Made by a program: the position numbers and the translations under genes. Positions 41,458 to 54,538 of a DNA stretch of 64,000 nucleotides are shown here, in pieces (the stretch's first letter is position 1; every line of letters starts with the position of its first letter). The DNA lies in contig CAZWXD010000016.1 in assembly GCA_964638035.1 (NCBI GenBank), forward strand, positions 1 to 64,000. Direction: 5' to 3'. The notes under the pieces were generated by a model. It was not told the DNA's origin and did not search any database. It worked only from the letters and a program-made list of their open reading frames with translations. Source of the DNA: JAGGAG01 sp964638035 (GTDB taxonomy: Bacteria > Gemmatimonadota > Gemmatimonadetes > Gemmatimonadales > GWC2-71-9).

Positions 41458-42317
41458 ATGAGCCTGCAGGTCTCGTTCGAGTTCTTCCCGCCGAAGACCC
41501 CCGAGATGGAGGAGACGCTCTGGCGTGCCATCAAGCGCCTCGAGCCGCTCGCTCCCCGGTTCGTGTCGGTGACCTACGGCGCCGGTGGCAGCACGCGCGA
41601 GCGCACCCATCGCACCGTCAAGCGCATCCTCCAGGAAACGACGCTCCTTCCGGCCGCGCACCTGACCTGCGTCGCGGCCACGCAGTCCGAGGTCGACGAC
41701 GTCTGCCGCGACTACTGGAATGCCGGCATCCGCCACATCGTGGCCCTCCGCGGCGACCCGCCTCGCGAGAGCGGGCGCTACACCGCCACGCCCGACGGCT
41801 ACGCCTGGGCCGCCGACCTCGTGGCCGGCGTCCGGCGCGTGGCCGACTTCGAGGTGACCGTCGCCGCCTTCCCCGAGGGTCATCCCGAGTCGCCCTCGCC
41901 ATGGGCAGACCTCGACAACCTGAAGCGCAAGCTCGACGCGGGCGCGACCCGCGCGATCACCCAGTTCTTCTTCGAGAATGACACCTATTTCCGGTTCCTC
42001 GACCGGTGCCACAAGGCGGGAATCACCTGCGAGATCGTGCCGGGGATCATGCCTGTCACCAACTTCCGCCAGATGACCGGCTTCGCCGCGACGGCTGGGG
42101 CAAGCGTGCCCCGTTGGCTCGCCACCCGCTTCGAGGGCCTCGACGACGACCCCGAGACCCGCAAGCTGGTGGCCGCCACCGTCGCCGCCGAGCAGGTGCA
42201 GGAACTCGCCAGCCGCGGCGTGCGCGAGTTCCACTTCTACACGTTGAACCGGGCCGACCTCACCTTCGCCATCTGCCACATTCTCGGCCTCCGGCCGCAG
42301 CCCGCCCAGGCCCTGCC

Positions 42318-42321
<4 letters not shown>
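41458..42321 (+). CDS. metF: Methylenetetrahydrofolate reductase
   Basis: The 287-residue FAD enzyme reduces 5,10-methylene-THF to 5-methyl-THF for methionine synthesis. It begins MSLQVSFEFFPPKTPEMEETLW (family motif FEFFPPK). It carries VSVTYGAGGSTRERT, AHLTCVA, ALRGDPP and GATRAITQFFFENDTYF. The ATG at 41458 is preceded by GGAG 6 bases upstream. An upstream in-frame start at 41323 would be inside the riboswitch. It overlaps metH by four bases. Confidence 0.96.
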
Positions 42322-46124
<3,803 letters not shown>

Positions 46125-46196
46125 CGGGGAAGAGAACCTCCCGCCCCCCCAACCCTCCACCTAGATTTGCCGCCAGAACCCGCACAAGGCTGCCCC

Positions 46197-47360
46197 ATGC
46201 CCGACCTTGCCAACGCCCCCCAGGCCCTCTCCATCCTCACCGAGGAGGAGTCGATGTTCCGCGACGCCGTCAGGGAGTTCGCGGAATCCGAGGTGCGACC
46301 GCACGTGCAGGAGATGGACGAGGCCGCAAAGTTCCACCCCGGGATCATCGCGAAGTTCTTCGAGATGGGCTTCATGGGGATCGAGGTTCCCGAGGCCCTG
46401 GGCGGCGCCGGCGGCACGATCTTCCTGGCCATGCTGGCCATCGAGGAACTGGCGCGGGTGGACGCCTCGGCGGCCATCTACGTGGACGTGCACAACACGC
46501 TGGTGAACAACGCCATCCTGCGCTGGGGCAGCGAGGAGCAGAAGGCGCGGCTCTTCCCCCGGATGACCGCCGGGCTGCTTGGTGCGTTCGCGCTCTCCGA
46601 GCCGGCCAGCGGGAGCGATGCCTTTGCGCTCGAGTGCAAGGCGGAGCGGATCGACGGCGGCTGGCGCCTGACCGGCTCCAAGTTCTGGATCACCAATGGC
46701 GCCGAGGCCGGCATCTTCATCGTCTTTGCCAACGGTGACTTCTCGAAGGGCTACAAGGGCATCAGTGCATTCCTGGTGGAGCGCGACTTCCCCGGCTTCT
46801 CCGTCGGCAAGAAGGAGAACAAGCTGGGGATCCGGGCGTCGAGCACGACCGAGCTGGTGCTCGAGGGGTGCGTGGTGCCGGACGCGAACGTGCTGGGCCC
46901 CGTCGGGCAGGGCTACAAGATCGCGATCGAGACCCTGAACGAGGGGCGGATCGGCATTGGCGCCCAGATGCTCGGCGTGGCGACCGGCGCCCTCGAGGCG
47001 GCCACCGCGTACGTGAAGGAGCGGAAGCAGTTCGGCAAGGCCATTGCTGAGTTCCAGGCCGTGCAGTTCCAGCTGGCGCAGATGTCCACCGAGCTCGAGG
47101 CCGCGCGCCTCATGGTGTACAACGCCGCGAGGCTCAAGGACGCGGGCCGCCCGTTTGCGACCGAGGCGGCGATGGCCAAGCTCTTCAGCTCCCAGGTGGC
47201 CGATCGCGTCACGTCACGCTGTGTCGAGCTGTTCGGCGGGTACGGCTACTCCAAGGAGTACCCGGTCGAGAAGTTCTACCGCGACGCCAAGATCGGGACG
47301 ATTTACGAGGGTACCAGCAACATGCAGCTCCAGACCATCGCCAAGGTCATGCTGCGCTAG
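46197..47360 (+). CDS. Acyl-CoA dehydrogenase (short/branched-chain type)
   Basis: The 387-residue flavoenzyme introduces a trans double bond in acyl-CoA. It contains GAFALSEPASGSDA, KFWITNGAEAG, GYKIAIETLNEGRIGIGAQ, the RKQFGKAIAEFQAVQFQLA helix and the catalytic Glu near residue 371 in IYEGTSNMQLQTIAK. The closest subgroup by eye is short/branched-chain or butyryl-CoA dehydrogenase. The ETF partners are not in the window. Confidence 0.95.
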   Translation: MPDLANAPQALSILTEEESMFRDAVREFAESEVRPHVQEMDEAAKFHPGIIAKFFEMGFMGIEVPEALGGAGGTIFLAMLAIEELARVDASAAIYVDVHNTLVNNAILRWGSEEQKARLFPRMTAGLLGAFALSEPASGSDAFALECKAERIDGGWRLTGSKFWITNGAEAGIFIVFANGDFSKGYKGISAFLVERDFPGFSVGKKENKLGIRASSTTELVLEGCVVPDANVLGPVGQGYKIAIETLNEGRIGIGAQMLGVATGALEAATAYVKERKQFGKAIAEFQAVQFQLAQMSTELEAARLMVYNAARLKDAGRPFATEAAMAKLFSSQVADRVTSRCVELFGGYGYSKEYPVEKFYRDAKIGTIYEGTSNMQLQTIAKVMLR

Positions 47361-47599
47361 CACGCCGCCGCACCCCACGCCCCAGCCGGCCCGCCCATCG
47401 GTTCATGGGCCGGAAACTTGCCGGCCTCTTCCGGCGGGGAGCCACCGAGCGACGGGCGACGGCTCGAAAGCCCCTGAGCCTGACTTCGTAAGCCGCTGCC
47501 GGACATGGCCTTGACACAGCGTCGGCCATGCCGGCACCTTGCCCCGTCCCCCGACCAGGCCGTTCCGGCGGCCGTTACCGCGTACCAACCCGGAGACTC

Positions 47600-49093
47600 G
47601 TGCCACTATCCCTCGCGTTTCGGCAGACCCGGGCCCTCCTCGCCTTCCTGGCCATCGCGGGCGCGCGTCCGGTCGCAGCGCAGTCGGATCCGTGGGTCGA
47701 GCAGCAGGTGTCATCCTGGTTCACCATGGCGTCGCGCATGGCAAAGGGCCACTGGGGCGTGGCAGTGGCGGACCAGTCGGGCAACATCCTCTGGTCACAC
47801 GACGCCGACTCGATGTTCACGCCGGCGTCAACGGTGAAGGTGTTCACCACCGGCTTTGCGCGCTCGGTGCTTGGCCCGTCGGCCGTGGTGCACACCCGCG
47901 TGCGGGGAACGGGAAGCGTCGATTCCAGCGGCACCTGGGTGGGCACGTGGGCCCTCGAGCTCAATGGCGACGTGACGCTGGAGCGCATGCCGGGCACGGG
48001 CCCCCACCTCGCCGACCTCGCCCTGCAGCTTCGCGCCCGCGGCATCACACGGTTGCAGGGGCCGCTTGTCCTGGTGAGCGAGTCGGGACCCGCGGTGGCG
48101 ACCTGGCCAGACGCCTGGTCCAGTCGTCACAAGGGCCGACGGTTCGCACCGCTGGTCGGGCCGCTGATGTTCCATGAGAACGTGGTCGTGGTGGGCGTGG
48201 CTCCGTCGCGCAAGACTGGCGGGAAGGTGCTCGTGACGAGCGTGGCGCCGCGAGGGATCGAGTCGCTCATCACGGTGAGGGCAACGACGCGCTCGGGCCG
48301 GCGCTCCCGCCTCTCGCTCCGCCCGAGGGCAGATGGCGGCTGGATCCTCTCCGGCACGTTGGGAAAGCGTTCCAGGGGACGCACGCTGGTCGCCACGATG
48401 TCGCAGCCGGGGAAGGTGCTGGAGGTGACCTGGGCCCGCGCCCTGGCCGACGCCGGGATCACGTGGGATCGCGCGGCACGGCCACGAGCCGGAGACGAGG
48501 CGCCCGCCATCCTCGCATCGGTGCAATCGCCGGTCTTCGACAGCGTGGCCAGTGAAGTGAACCGGCGGAGCCTCAACCCCGGCGCGGAGCTGATGCTGCG
48601 CTGGGCTGCCCCCGTGGATGGCCCGGCCCGGCTCACCGCCCACGTGGCGAGTATCACCGGGATGCCCGATGCCGTGTCGCTCGCCGATGGGAGCGGGCTG
48701 TCCAACCAGAACCGCGCCACGCCACGGCTCTTCACGACCTACCTCGCGCAGTTCCCACTCACGCCGGCCGGCCGCGGCTTCACCCAGCTCCTGCCGCCCA
48801 ATGGGTCGGGAACCCTCTACAAGCTGGCGTCGGGCCTCCCGTCCACGGGCGTGGTGCGGGCGAAGACCGGAACGCTGGCCGAGGTCTCGAACGTGGTGGG
48901 GTACCTGGGGCGGCCCGGCGGTGTGCTGCTCATCGCGCTCTTCTACGAGGGCCGCCGCACCGCGAGTGCACGGCAGGCGCAGTGGCGGCTCTTCCGCATG
49001 CTTGGTGCCGATGGGGTTTCCGTGCCCGCCGACACCTTCAGCACCGACGATGGCGCCTTCGGCAGCGACGACGAGGCCCCGGGAGAGCCGTAG
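47600..49093 (+). CDS. dacB: D-alanyl-D-alanine carboxypeptidase/endopeptidase (PBP4, S13 family)
   Basis: The 497-residue secreted penicillin-binding protein has a signal peptide (RALLAFLAIAGARPVAAQ) and the three S13 motifs: nucleophile Ser77 with Lys80 in TPASTVK, SGLSNQN (SxN), and KTG in AKTGTL. It cuts D-Ala-D-Ala peptides or cross-links in peptidoglycan. I choose GTG 47600 with GGAG 5 bases upstream. An in-frame ATG at 47528 lacks a ribosome site and adds a non-signal-like extension. Confidence 0.92.
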   Translation: MPLSLAFRQTRALLAFLAIAGARPVAAQSDPWVEQQVSSWFTMASRMAKGHWGVAVADQSGNILWSHDADSMFTPASTVKVFTTGFARSVLGPSAVVHTRVRGTGSVDSSGTWVGTWALELNGDVTLERMPGTGPHLADLALQLRARGITRLQGPLVLVSESGPAVATWPDAWSSRHKGRRFAPLVGPLMFHENVVVVGVAPSRKTGGKVLVTSVAPRGIESLITVRATTRSGRRSRLSLRPRADGGWILSGTLGKRSRGRTLVATMSQPGKVLEVTWARALADAGITWDRAARPRAGDEAPAILASVQSPVFDSVASEVNRRSLNPGAELMLRWAAPVDGPARLTAHVASITGMPDAVSLADGSGLSNQNRATPRLFTTYLAQFPLTPAGRGFTQLLPPNGSGTLYKLASGLPSTGVVRAKTGTLAEVSNVVGYLGRPGGVLLIALFYEGRRTASARQAQWRLFRMLGADGVSVPADTFSTDDGAFGSDDEAPGEP

Positions 49094-49221
49094 GCCTTCC
49101 GGCGGTCGGTAGCCCTCACCGCGCGATCGCCCCTTGCTGGACGGGTCGCGCCCCGGCCCGTAGCTTCTCCCCCTGCAGGTCGGCGCCCGGCCGGCTGACA
49201 ATCCCTCGCCACAAGGATCCG

Positions 49222-51438
49222 ATGACGACCTCCGCCTCGCGCCCGGCGTCCGGGGACGCTGCCGGTACCCCGGAGTTCCAGCCCTACGTCCCGGCGACCT
49301 CCAGCCCACCCGAGCTCACCATCAGGGCGCTGGTGCTGGGCGCCCTGCTCGGCATCGTCTTCGCCGCATCGAGCGTCTACCTGGCCCTCAAGATCGGCCT
49401 CACGGTGTCGGCCTCCATCCCCATCGCGGTCCTGGCCGTCGCCTTCTTCCGGACGCTGGGCAAGTCCACCATCCTCGAGAACAACATCGTCCAGACGACG
49501 GGCTCCTCGGGCGAGTCCATCGCGGCCGGCATCGTGTTCACCATGCCGGCGATCCTGCTCATGGGCTACGACCTGAGCGTGGGCGAGGTCGCCATCGTGG
49601 CGGTGGTGGGCGGGCTCCTCGGCATCTTCATGATGATCCCGCTCCGCCGGGCCCTCATCGTGAAGGAGCATGGCAACCTCACGTATCCCGAGGGCACCGC
49701 CTGCGCGGAGGTGCTGGTGGCCGGCGAGCGCGGCGGCCTGCAGGCGCGCCTGCTCTTCCAGGCCTTCGGGCTCGCCTTCGCCTACAAGTTCCTGATGGCC
49801 GGGGTCAAGCTCTGGAAGGAAGTCGCGTCCCGGAGCTTCGCGTCGTACAAGGGCGGGACGATCGCGGCCGAGGTCTCGCCCGAGCTGCTGGGCGTGGGGT
49901 ACATCATTGGGCCCCGCATCGCCGGCTTCCTCTTCGCCGGCGGCACGCTGGCCTACCTCGTCCTCGTCCCCGCCATCAAGCTCTTCGGCGACGGGCTGGC
50001 CGCACCGCTCTTCCCGGCCACCACGCTGATCCGCGACATGAGCGCGGGCCAGGTGCGGGCCAACTACATCTTCTACATCGGTGCCGGTGCCGTGGCGTCG
50101 GCGGGCATCATCTCCCTGGTGCGCGCCCTCCCGACCATCATCTCCGCGTTCCGGGCCGGCATGAGCGACCTCCGCGGCAGCGTGGGCGCCGTGTCCTCCC
50201 GGCTTCGCACCGACAGCGACCTCCCCATCTGGCTCACGGTCGCCGGGTCACTGGTCCTGGCCGGGATCCTGACGCTGCTCCCCGGCTTCAGCATCACCCT
50301 GCTGGGCGCGCTGCTCATCATCGTCCTCGGGTTCTTCTTCGTCACGGTGTCCTCGCGCATCACCGGCGAGATCGGCGTGAGCGCCAACCCGATCTCGGGG
50401 ATGACGATCGCCGCGCTCATCATCACGACCTCCATCTTCCTCCTGCTGGGCCGGACCGGCGTGGACCATCGCGTCGGGGCGCTCTCGATCGCCGCCATCA
50501 TCGCCGTGGCCGCGGGCAACGGCGGCGCCACGAGCCAGGACCTCAAGACCGGGTTCCTGGTCGGCGCCACCCCGCGCCGGCAGCAGGTGGCCATCATGGT
50601 GGGCGCCATCACCTCCGCGCTCGCCATCGGGTGGACGATCACGCTGCTCAACTCGACCTACACCACCATCGTCCCCGAGAGCCACCCGGGCGTTCGCCTC
50701 GAGGCGGCCGGGCCCGGTGACCCCAACCGCGCCGTGACCACCCGGGGCGAGACGCGCGAGCATGCGGGCCGGGAGTGGGCGGTGTATCGCGTCAACGTCG
50801 AGACCAGGGGTGTGCTGCCGGGCAAGTACCTCGTGGATCCCGCCACGCACGAGGTGGCCTACCTCATGGACCCGGGCATCGGTGGCCGCGTGCGCGAGGT
50901 GAACGGCACCACGATCACCAAGCTCGACTCTCCCAAGGCCACCATCATGGCGCTGGTCACCGACGGCATCCTCACCCAGCGGCTGCCATGGGGGCTCGTG
51001 CTGATCGGCGTGTTCATCACCCTCGCCATCGAGTTGATGGGGCTGCAGTCGCTCCCGGTGGCGGTGGGCGTGTACCTGCCCATCTCCACCTCGTCGGCGA
51101 TGTTCGTGGGCGGCGTGATCCGGTGGCTGGTGGAGCGGCGCCGGGGGACGGAGGAGTCGCTCGCCTCCGTCGAGTCGGGCCCCGGCGTGCTCTTCTCCAG
51201 CGGCCTCATTGCGGGCGGCGCCATTGCGGGCATCGTCGTGGCCGGCCTGGCCGCGTTCTTTGCCGGTGCGGCGGATCGTGCGGGCGTGGCGGCGGCAGAC
51301 TACGTCGCGCACGTGCTGGGCCTGGAGCAGGCGGTCGGTCGGCTCATCACCGGCGGCTGGCAGGACCTCGTGGCCCTGGTGATGTTCCTGCTCCTGGCGC
51401 TGGTGCTCCTGCGCGTGGCACGGCGCCCCGCCGCATGA
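49222..51438 (+). CDS. OPT-family oligopeptide transporter
   Basis: The 738-residue polytopic protein begins MTTSASRPASGDAAGTPEFQPYVP and shows the OPT core (LTVSASIPIAVLAVAFFRTLGKSTILENNIVQTTGSSGESIAAG, YPEGTACAEVLVAGERGG, GNGGATSQDLKTGFLVGATPRRQQ). OPT transporters move small peptides or metal chelates, usually with protons. An exported loop of about 80 residues between helices is apparent near residue 485-570. The stop overlaps the next small gene. Confidence 0.94.
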   Translation: MTTSASRPASGDAAGTPEFQPYVPATSSPPELTIRALVLGALLGIVFAASSVYLALKIGLTVSASIPIAVLAVAFFRTLGKSTILENNIVQTTGSSGESIAAGIVFTMPAILLMGYDLSVGEVAIVAVVGGLLGIFMMIPLRRALIVKEHGNLTYPEGTACAEVLVAGERGGLQARLLFQAFGLAFAYKFLMAGVKLWKEVASRSFASYKGGTIAAEVSPELLGVGYIIGPRIAGFLFAGGTLAYLVLVPAIKLFGDGLAAPLFPATTLIRDMSAGQVRANYIFYIGAGAVASAGIISLVRALPTIISAFRAGMSDLRGSVGAVSSRLRTDSDLPIWLTVAGSLVLAGILTLLPGFSITLLGALLIIVLGFFFVTVSSRITGEIGVSANPISGMTIAALIITTSIFLLLGRTGVDHRVGALSIAAIIAVAAGNGGATSQDLKTGFLVGATPRRQQVAIMVGAITSALAIGWTITLLNSTYTTIVPESHPGVRLEAAGPGDPNRAVTTRGETREHAGREWAVYRVNVETRGVLPGKYLVDPATHEVAYLMDPGIGGRVREVNGTTITKLDSPKATIMALVTDGILTQRLPWGLVLIGVFITLAIELMGLQSLPVAVGVYLPISTSSAMFVGGVIRWLVERRRGTEESLASVESGPGVLFSSGLIAGGAIAGIVVAGLAAFFAGAADRAGVAAADYVAHVLGLEQAVGRLITGGWQDLVALVMFLLLALVLLRVARRPAA

Positions 51439-51836
51439 CCCAGCCGGCCTCCGATGCCCGGCGCACCGCCCAGGTGGTGTACCTCGCCATCGGGGCAGGT
51501 GCATTGCTGGTGACGGCGGCCATCCTGGTACTGGCACGCGGCCGCATCCCCGACGCCACCCTGGCACCCTTCGCCTACCTTGCCCCGCTCCTCGCGGCCG
51601 TTGCCACCGGCGCGGCGCTGGCGCTGCGGCAGCGGATGCTCGAACGGGGACGGGGCCCGGACTGGTGGCAGCAGAACCTGGGCACTGCCATGGCGCTCTG
51701 GGCCGTGTGCGAGGCCGCGGTGCTGGCGGGTGCCGTCGCCTGGTTCCTGACGGGCAGGTGGCCGGCGCTCGCCGGGGCAGCCGCCGGCATGCTCCTCCTG
51801 CTGGTGAATGCCCCGAGGTACCTGGAGCCGAAGTAG
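51435..51836 (+). CDS. Small four-helix membrane protein
   Basis: The 133-residue protein has four hydrophobic segments (IGAGALLVTAAILVLA, APLLAAVATGAALAL, AVCEAAVLAGAVAWFL, GAAAGMLLLLVN). Its start overlaps the OPT stop (ATGA), and it ends next to the antiporter start. No family is recognised; it may assist one of the neighbouring transporters. Confidence 0.65.
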   Translation: MTQPASDARRTAQVVYLAIGAGALLVTAAILVLARGRIPDATLAPFAYLAPLLAAVATGAALALRQRMLERGRGPDWWQQNLGTAMALWAVCEAAVLAGAVAWFLTGRWPALAGAAAGMLLLLVNAPRYLEPK

Positions 51837-53429
51837 GTGTCCGTCCTCGACTACCCGCTGCAGTTCGGCATCCTCCTCCTCACGATTGTGCTGGCACTCG
51901 CGGGCATCGCACGCCGGTTGCCGGTGCCCTACCCGGTGATCCTTGTCCTGGGGGGTGTGGGAGTCGCCCTGGTCCCCGGTGTGCCCCGCGTCAACGTGAA
52001 CCCGAACGTCATCTTCACGGTCTTCCTGCCACCCGTCATCTGGGCCGCCGCATACCACAGCGACCTCCGGCAGTTGCGCCGCAGTGCACTGCCAATCCTT
52101 GGCCTCGCCGTGGGCCTGGTCCTGGTCACCACCTTCGCGGTGGCCGCAGTCAGCATGGCGACGCTGCCCGGCATGTACTGGGCGTCCGCCTTCATCCTGG
52201 GTGCGGTCGTCTCCTCCACCGACGCCGTCGCGGCGACGGCTGTTGCCAGCCGGCTTGGTATCCCCCGGCGGCTCACCGCCCTGCTCGAGGGAGAGAGCCT
52301 GGTCAACGACGCCACCGCACTGGTGCTCTTCCATGCGGCGGTCACCGCCCGGGTGGAGGGCCGGTTCTCGCTCCTGCACTCGCTGGGCGAGTTCGTCTAT
52401 GCGGCGGCCGTGGGCACGGCGATCGGCGTGCTCGTCGGCGTGGCGGTGCCAGCGGTGTCACGGCTCATCCGGGACACCGCCGGCGCCGTCACCCTCACGG
52501 TGCTCGCAGCCTATGTGTCCTGGATCCTGGGGGCGCGGCTCGAGGGATCGGCCGTGCTCGCCTGCGTGGCGTGCGGCCTCACCATGCGACGCCAGACCCT
52601 CCTCCGTGCGTCGCCCGCCGTGCGGCTGCAGACTGCCGAGGTCTGGAAGCTCCTGGTCTTCCTGCTCAACGGCATCATCTTCGTCGTCCTGGGCCTCGAG
52701 TGGCCCAACCTGAGGCGCGACCTGCCCCCGGGCGGCATCATCAGCATCCTGCCGGCCATCCTCGCGGTGTGCGTCACGGTGATAGTGGTGCGCCTCCTCT
52801 GGGTGCCCGCCATGTCCCGCATCGCCTGGCGCCTCACGCCATCCCACCAGCGCACCAGGGTCGACCGGCGCTGGGTCCTGCTCTCGGGCTGGACCGGAAT
52901 GCGCGGGATGGTGACGCTCGCGGCCGCGCTGGCGATCCCCACCGTCTCGTCCACGGGCGCGCCGCTCGACTACCGTGGACGGACCGTCATCGTGGCGTTT
53001 GCGGTGGTGCTGGTGACGCTGGTCCTCCAGGGCCTGACCCTGGCGCCCCTCATCCGCCGCCTGGGCCTCGTGGACGATGGTGAGGAGACGCGGGAGCTGA
53101 CCCTGGCCCTGGAGACAGCCCTCGATGCCTCGGTGAAGCGGATCGAGGAACTGAAGGCACGGGGGGAATGGGACCCGGCGCTGGCCGACATGTTCCGCGG
53201 CTACTATGCCGGGGTCGTGACGGCGTTCCGGGGTGCCGCCGACCTGGACAACCACGCCCTCCAGCTGCGGCGTGAGGCGTTCGTCGAGCAGCGGGAAATG
53301 ATCAGCGAGGTGCAGCGGACGGCGATCCTGGGCCTCTGGAAGGAGGGGCGCATCACCGACGAGAGCCTCGCCATCGCGCTGCGCCAGGTGGACATGCAGG
53401 TCCTCATGTACACCCCCCACGCCGACTGA
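51837..53429 (+). CDS. CPA1-family Na+/H+ antiporter
   Basis: The 530-residue protein has 10-12 membrane helices and the CPA1 ion site LLEGESLVNDATALVLFHAA (Asn-Asp pair). VFLPPVIWAAAYHSDLRQLRR comes early in the core, and a C-terminal cytoplasmic helical domain begins near residue 410. It exchanges Na+ or K+ for H+. GTG start immediately after the preceding small gene. The GFTGMRG-type motif reads WTGMRGMVTLAAALAIP. Confidence 0.94.
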   Translation: MSVLDYPLQFGILLLTIVLALAGIARRLPVPYPVILVLGGVGVALVPGVPRVNVNPNVIFTVFLPPVIWAAAYHSDLRQLRRSALPILGLAVGLVLVTTFAVAAVSMATLPGMYWASAFILGAVVSSTDAVAATAVASRLGIPRRLTALLEGESLVNDATALVLFHAAVTARVEGRFSLLHSLGEFVYAAAVGTAIGVLVGVAVPAVSRLIRDTAGAVTLTVLAAYVSWILGARLEGSAVLACVACGLTMRRQTLLRASPAVRLQTAEVWKLLVFLLNGIIFVVLGLEWPNLRRDLPPGGIISILPAILAVCVTVIVVRLLWVPAMSRIAWRLTPSHQRTRVDRRWVLLSGWTGMRGMVTLAAALAIPTVSSTGAPLDYRGRTVIVAFAVVLVTLVLQGLTLAPLIRRLGLVDDGEETRELTLALETALDASVKRIEELKARGEWDPALADMFRGYYAGVVTAFRGAADLDNHALQLRREAFVEQREMISEVQRTAILGLWKEGRITDESLAIALRQVDMQVLMYTPHAD

Positions 53430-53467
53430 GCACCCTGACCCGGGACGGTGGTACCTTTCCCCTCGCC

Positions 53468-54538
53468 ATGACGACACCATCCCACAACCTCCTCACGACC
53501 CTGCTCGCCGCGCCGGGTCCCTCGTCCTTCGAGCTGCTTCCCGCGCGCATCTGGCGGCGGGCCGCGGCCCCCATCGCCGACCGCGTCGATGCCGATGTCG
53601 CCGGCAATTCCTACGCGACCCTCGACGGCACCGGCGGCCCCTCCGTCATGCTCGCGGGCCACATCGACGAGATCGGGCTCATCGTCCGCTACATCGACGA
53701 CCAGGGATACCTGAGCTTCGACGGCATTGGCGGCTGGGACTCCCAGGTCTTCGTGGGCCAGCGGGTCCTCGTGATGGGGCGCGACGGCGAGGTGATGGGT
53801 GTCGTGGGCAAGAAGGCCATCCACCTGATGGAGAAGGACGACCGCGAGAAGGTGTCCCGGGTGGAGGACCTCTGGATCGACATCGGCGCCACGAGCCGCG
53901 AGGAGGCCCAGGCCCGGGTGCGCGTGGGCGACCCCGGGGTGCTGGCCGCGGGGGTGCTGTCCTTTCCCAACGGCCGCCTGGTGAGCCGGAGCCTCGACAA
54001 CCGCGTGGGCTCCTTCGTGGTGCTGGAGGCGCTCCGCCTCCTGCGGGAGGGGAAGCGCCCGCATGCGACCGTGACGGCGGTGGCCACCACCCGCGAGGAG
54101 ATCGCCGCCACCGGCGGCGGCGCCCGGACCTCGGCCGCCGTGGTGGAGGCGCGGGCGGCCATCGTGGTGGATGTCACGCATGCCACTGACTACCCGGGCA
54201 TGGAGAAGCGGAAGCACGGGGATCACCGCCTTGGCAGCGGCCCCGTCATCGCGCGCGGTGCGGCGGTGAACGGCGCGGTGTTCGAGGCGCTGGTCGCAGC
54301 GGCAGAGGCCGAGGGGATTCCCTGCTCCATCGAGGCGGCCTCGCGTGACACCCGCACGGATGCGGAGGCCCTGTTCAACGCCCACCGCGGTGTGGCCACC
54401 GGGCTCGTGTCAGTGCCACTGCGCTACATGCACAGCCCCAACGAGATGGTTGCCGTGGACGACGTCATGCATGCCGCAAGGCTGCTCGCCGCCTTCTGCC
54501 GGCGGGTGGATGCCGGCACCGACTTCGTGCTGCGCTAG
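53468..54538 (+). CDS. M42-family metallo-aminopeptidase (glutamyl/TET-like)
   Basis: The 356-residue protein has the M42 dinuclear zinc ligands: AGHIDEIG, SLDNRVG, the Glu pair in TTREEIAATGG, IVVDVTHATD and MHSPNEM. M42 proteins form large tetrahedral peptidase assemblies that trim peptides. Its stop overlaps the stop of the convergent HEAT-repeat gene by two bases (CTAG). Confidence 0.92.
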   Translation: MTTPSHNLLTTLLAAPGPSSFELLPARIWRRAAAPIADRVDADVAGNSYATLDGTGGPSVMLAGHIDEIGLIVRYIDDQGYLSFDGIGGWDSQVFVGQRVLVMGRDGEVMGVVGKKAIHLMEKDDREKVSRVEDLWIDIGATSREEAQARVRVGDPGVLAAGVLSFPNGRLVSRSLDNRVGSFVVLEALRLLREGKRPHATVTAVATTREEIAATGGGARTSAAVVEARAAIVVDVTHATDYPGMEKRKHGDHRLGSGPVIARGAAVNGAVFEALVAAAEAEGIPCSIEAASRDTRTDAEALFNAHRGVATGLVSVPLRYMHSPNEMVAVDDVMHAARLLAAFCRRVDAGTDFVLR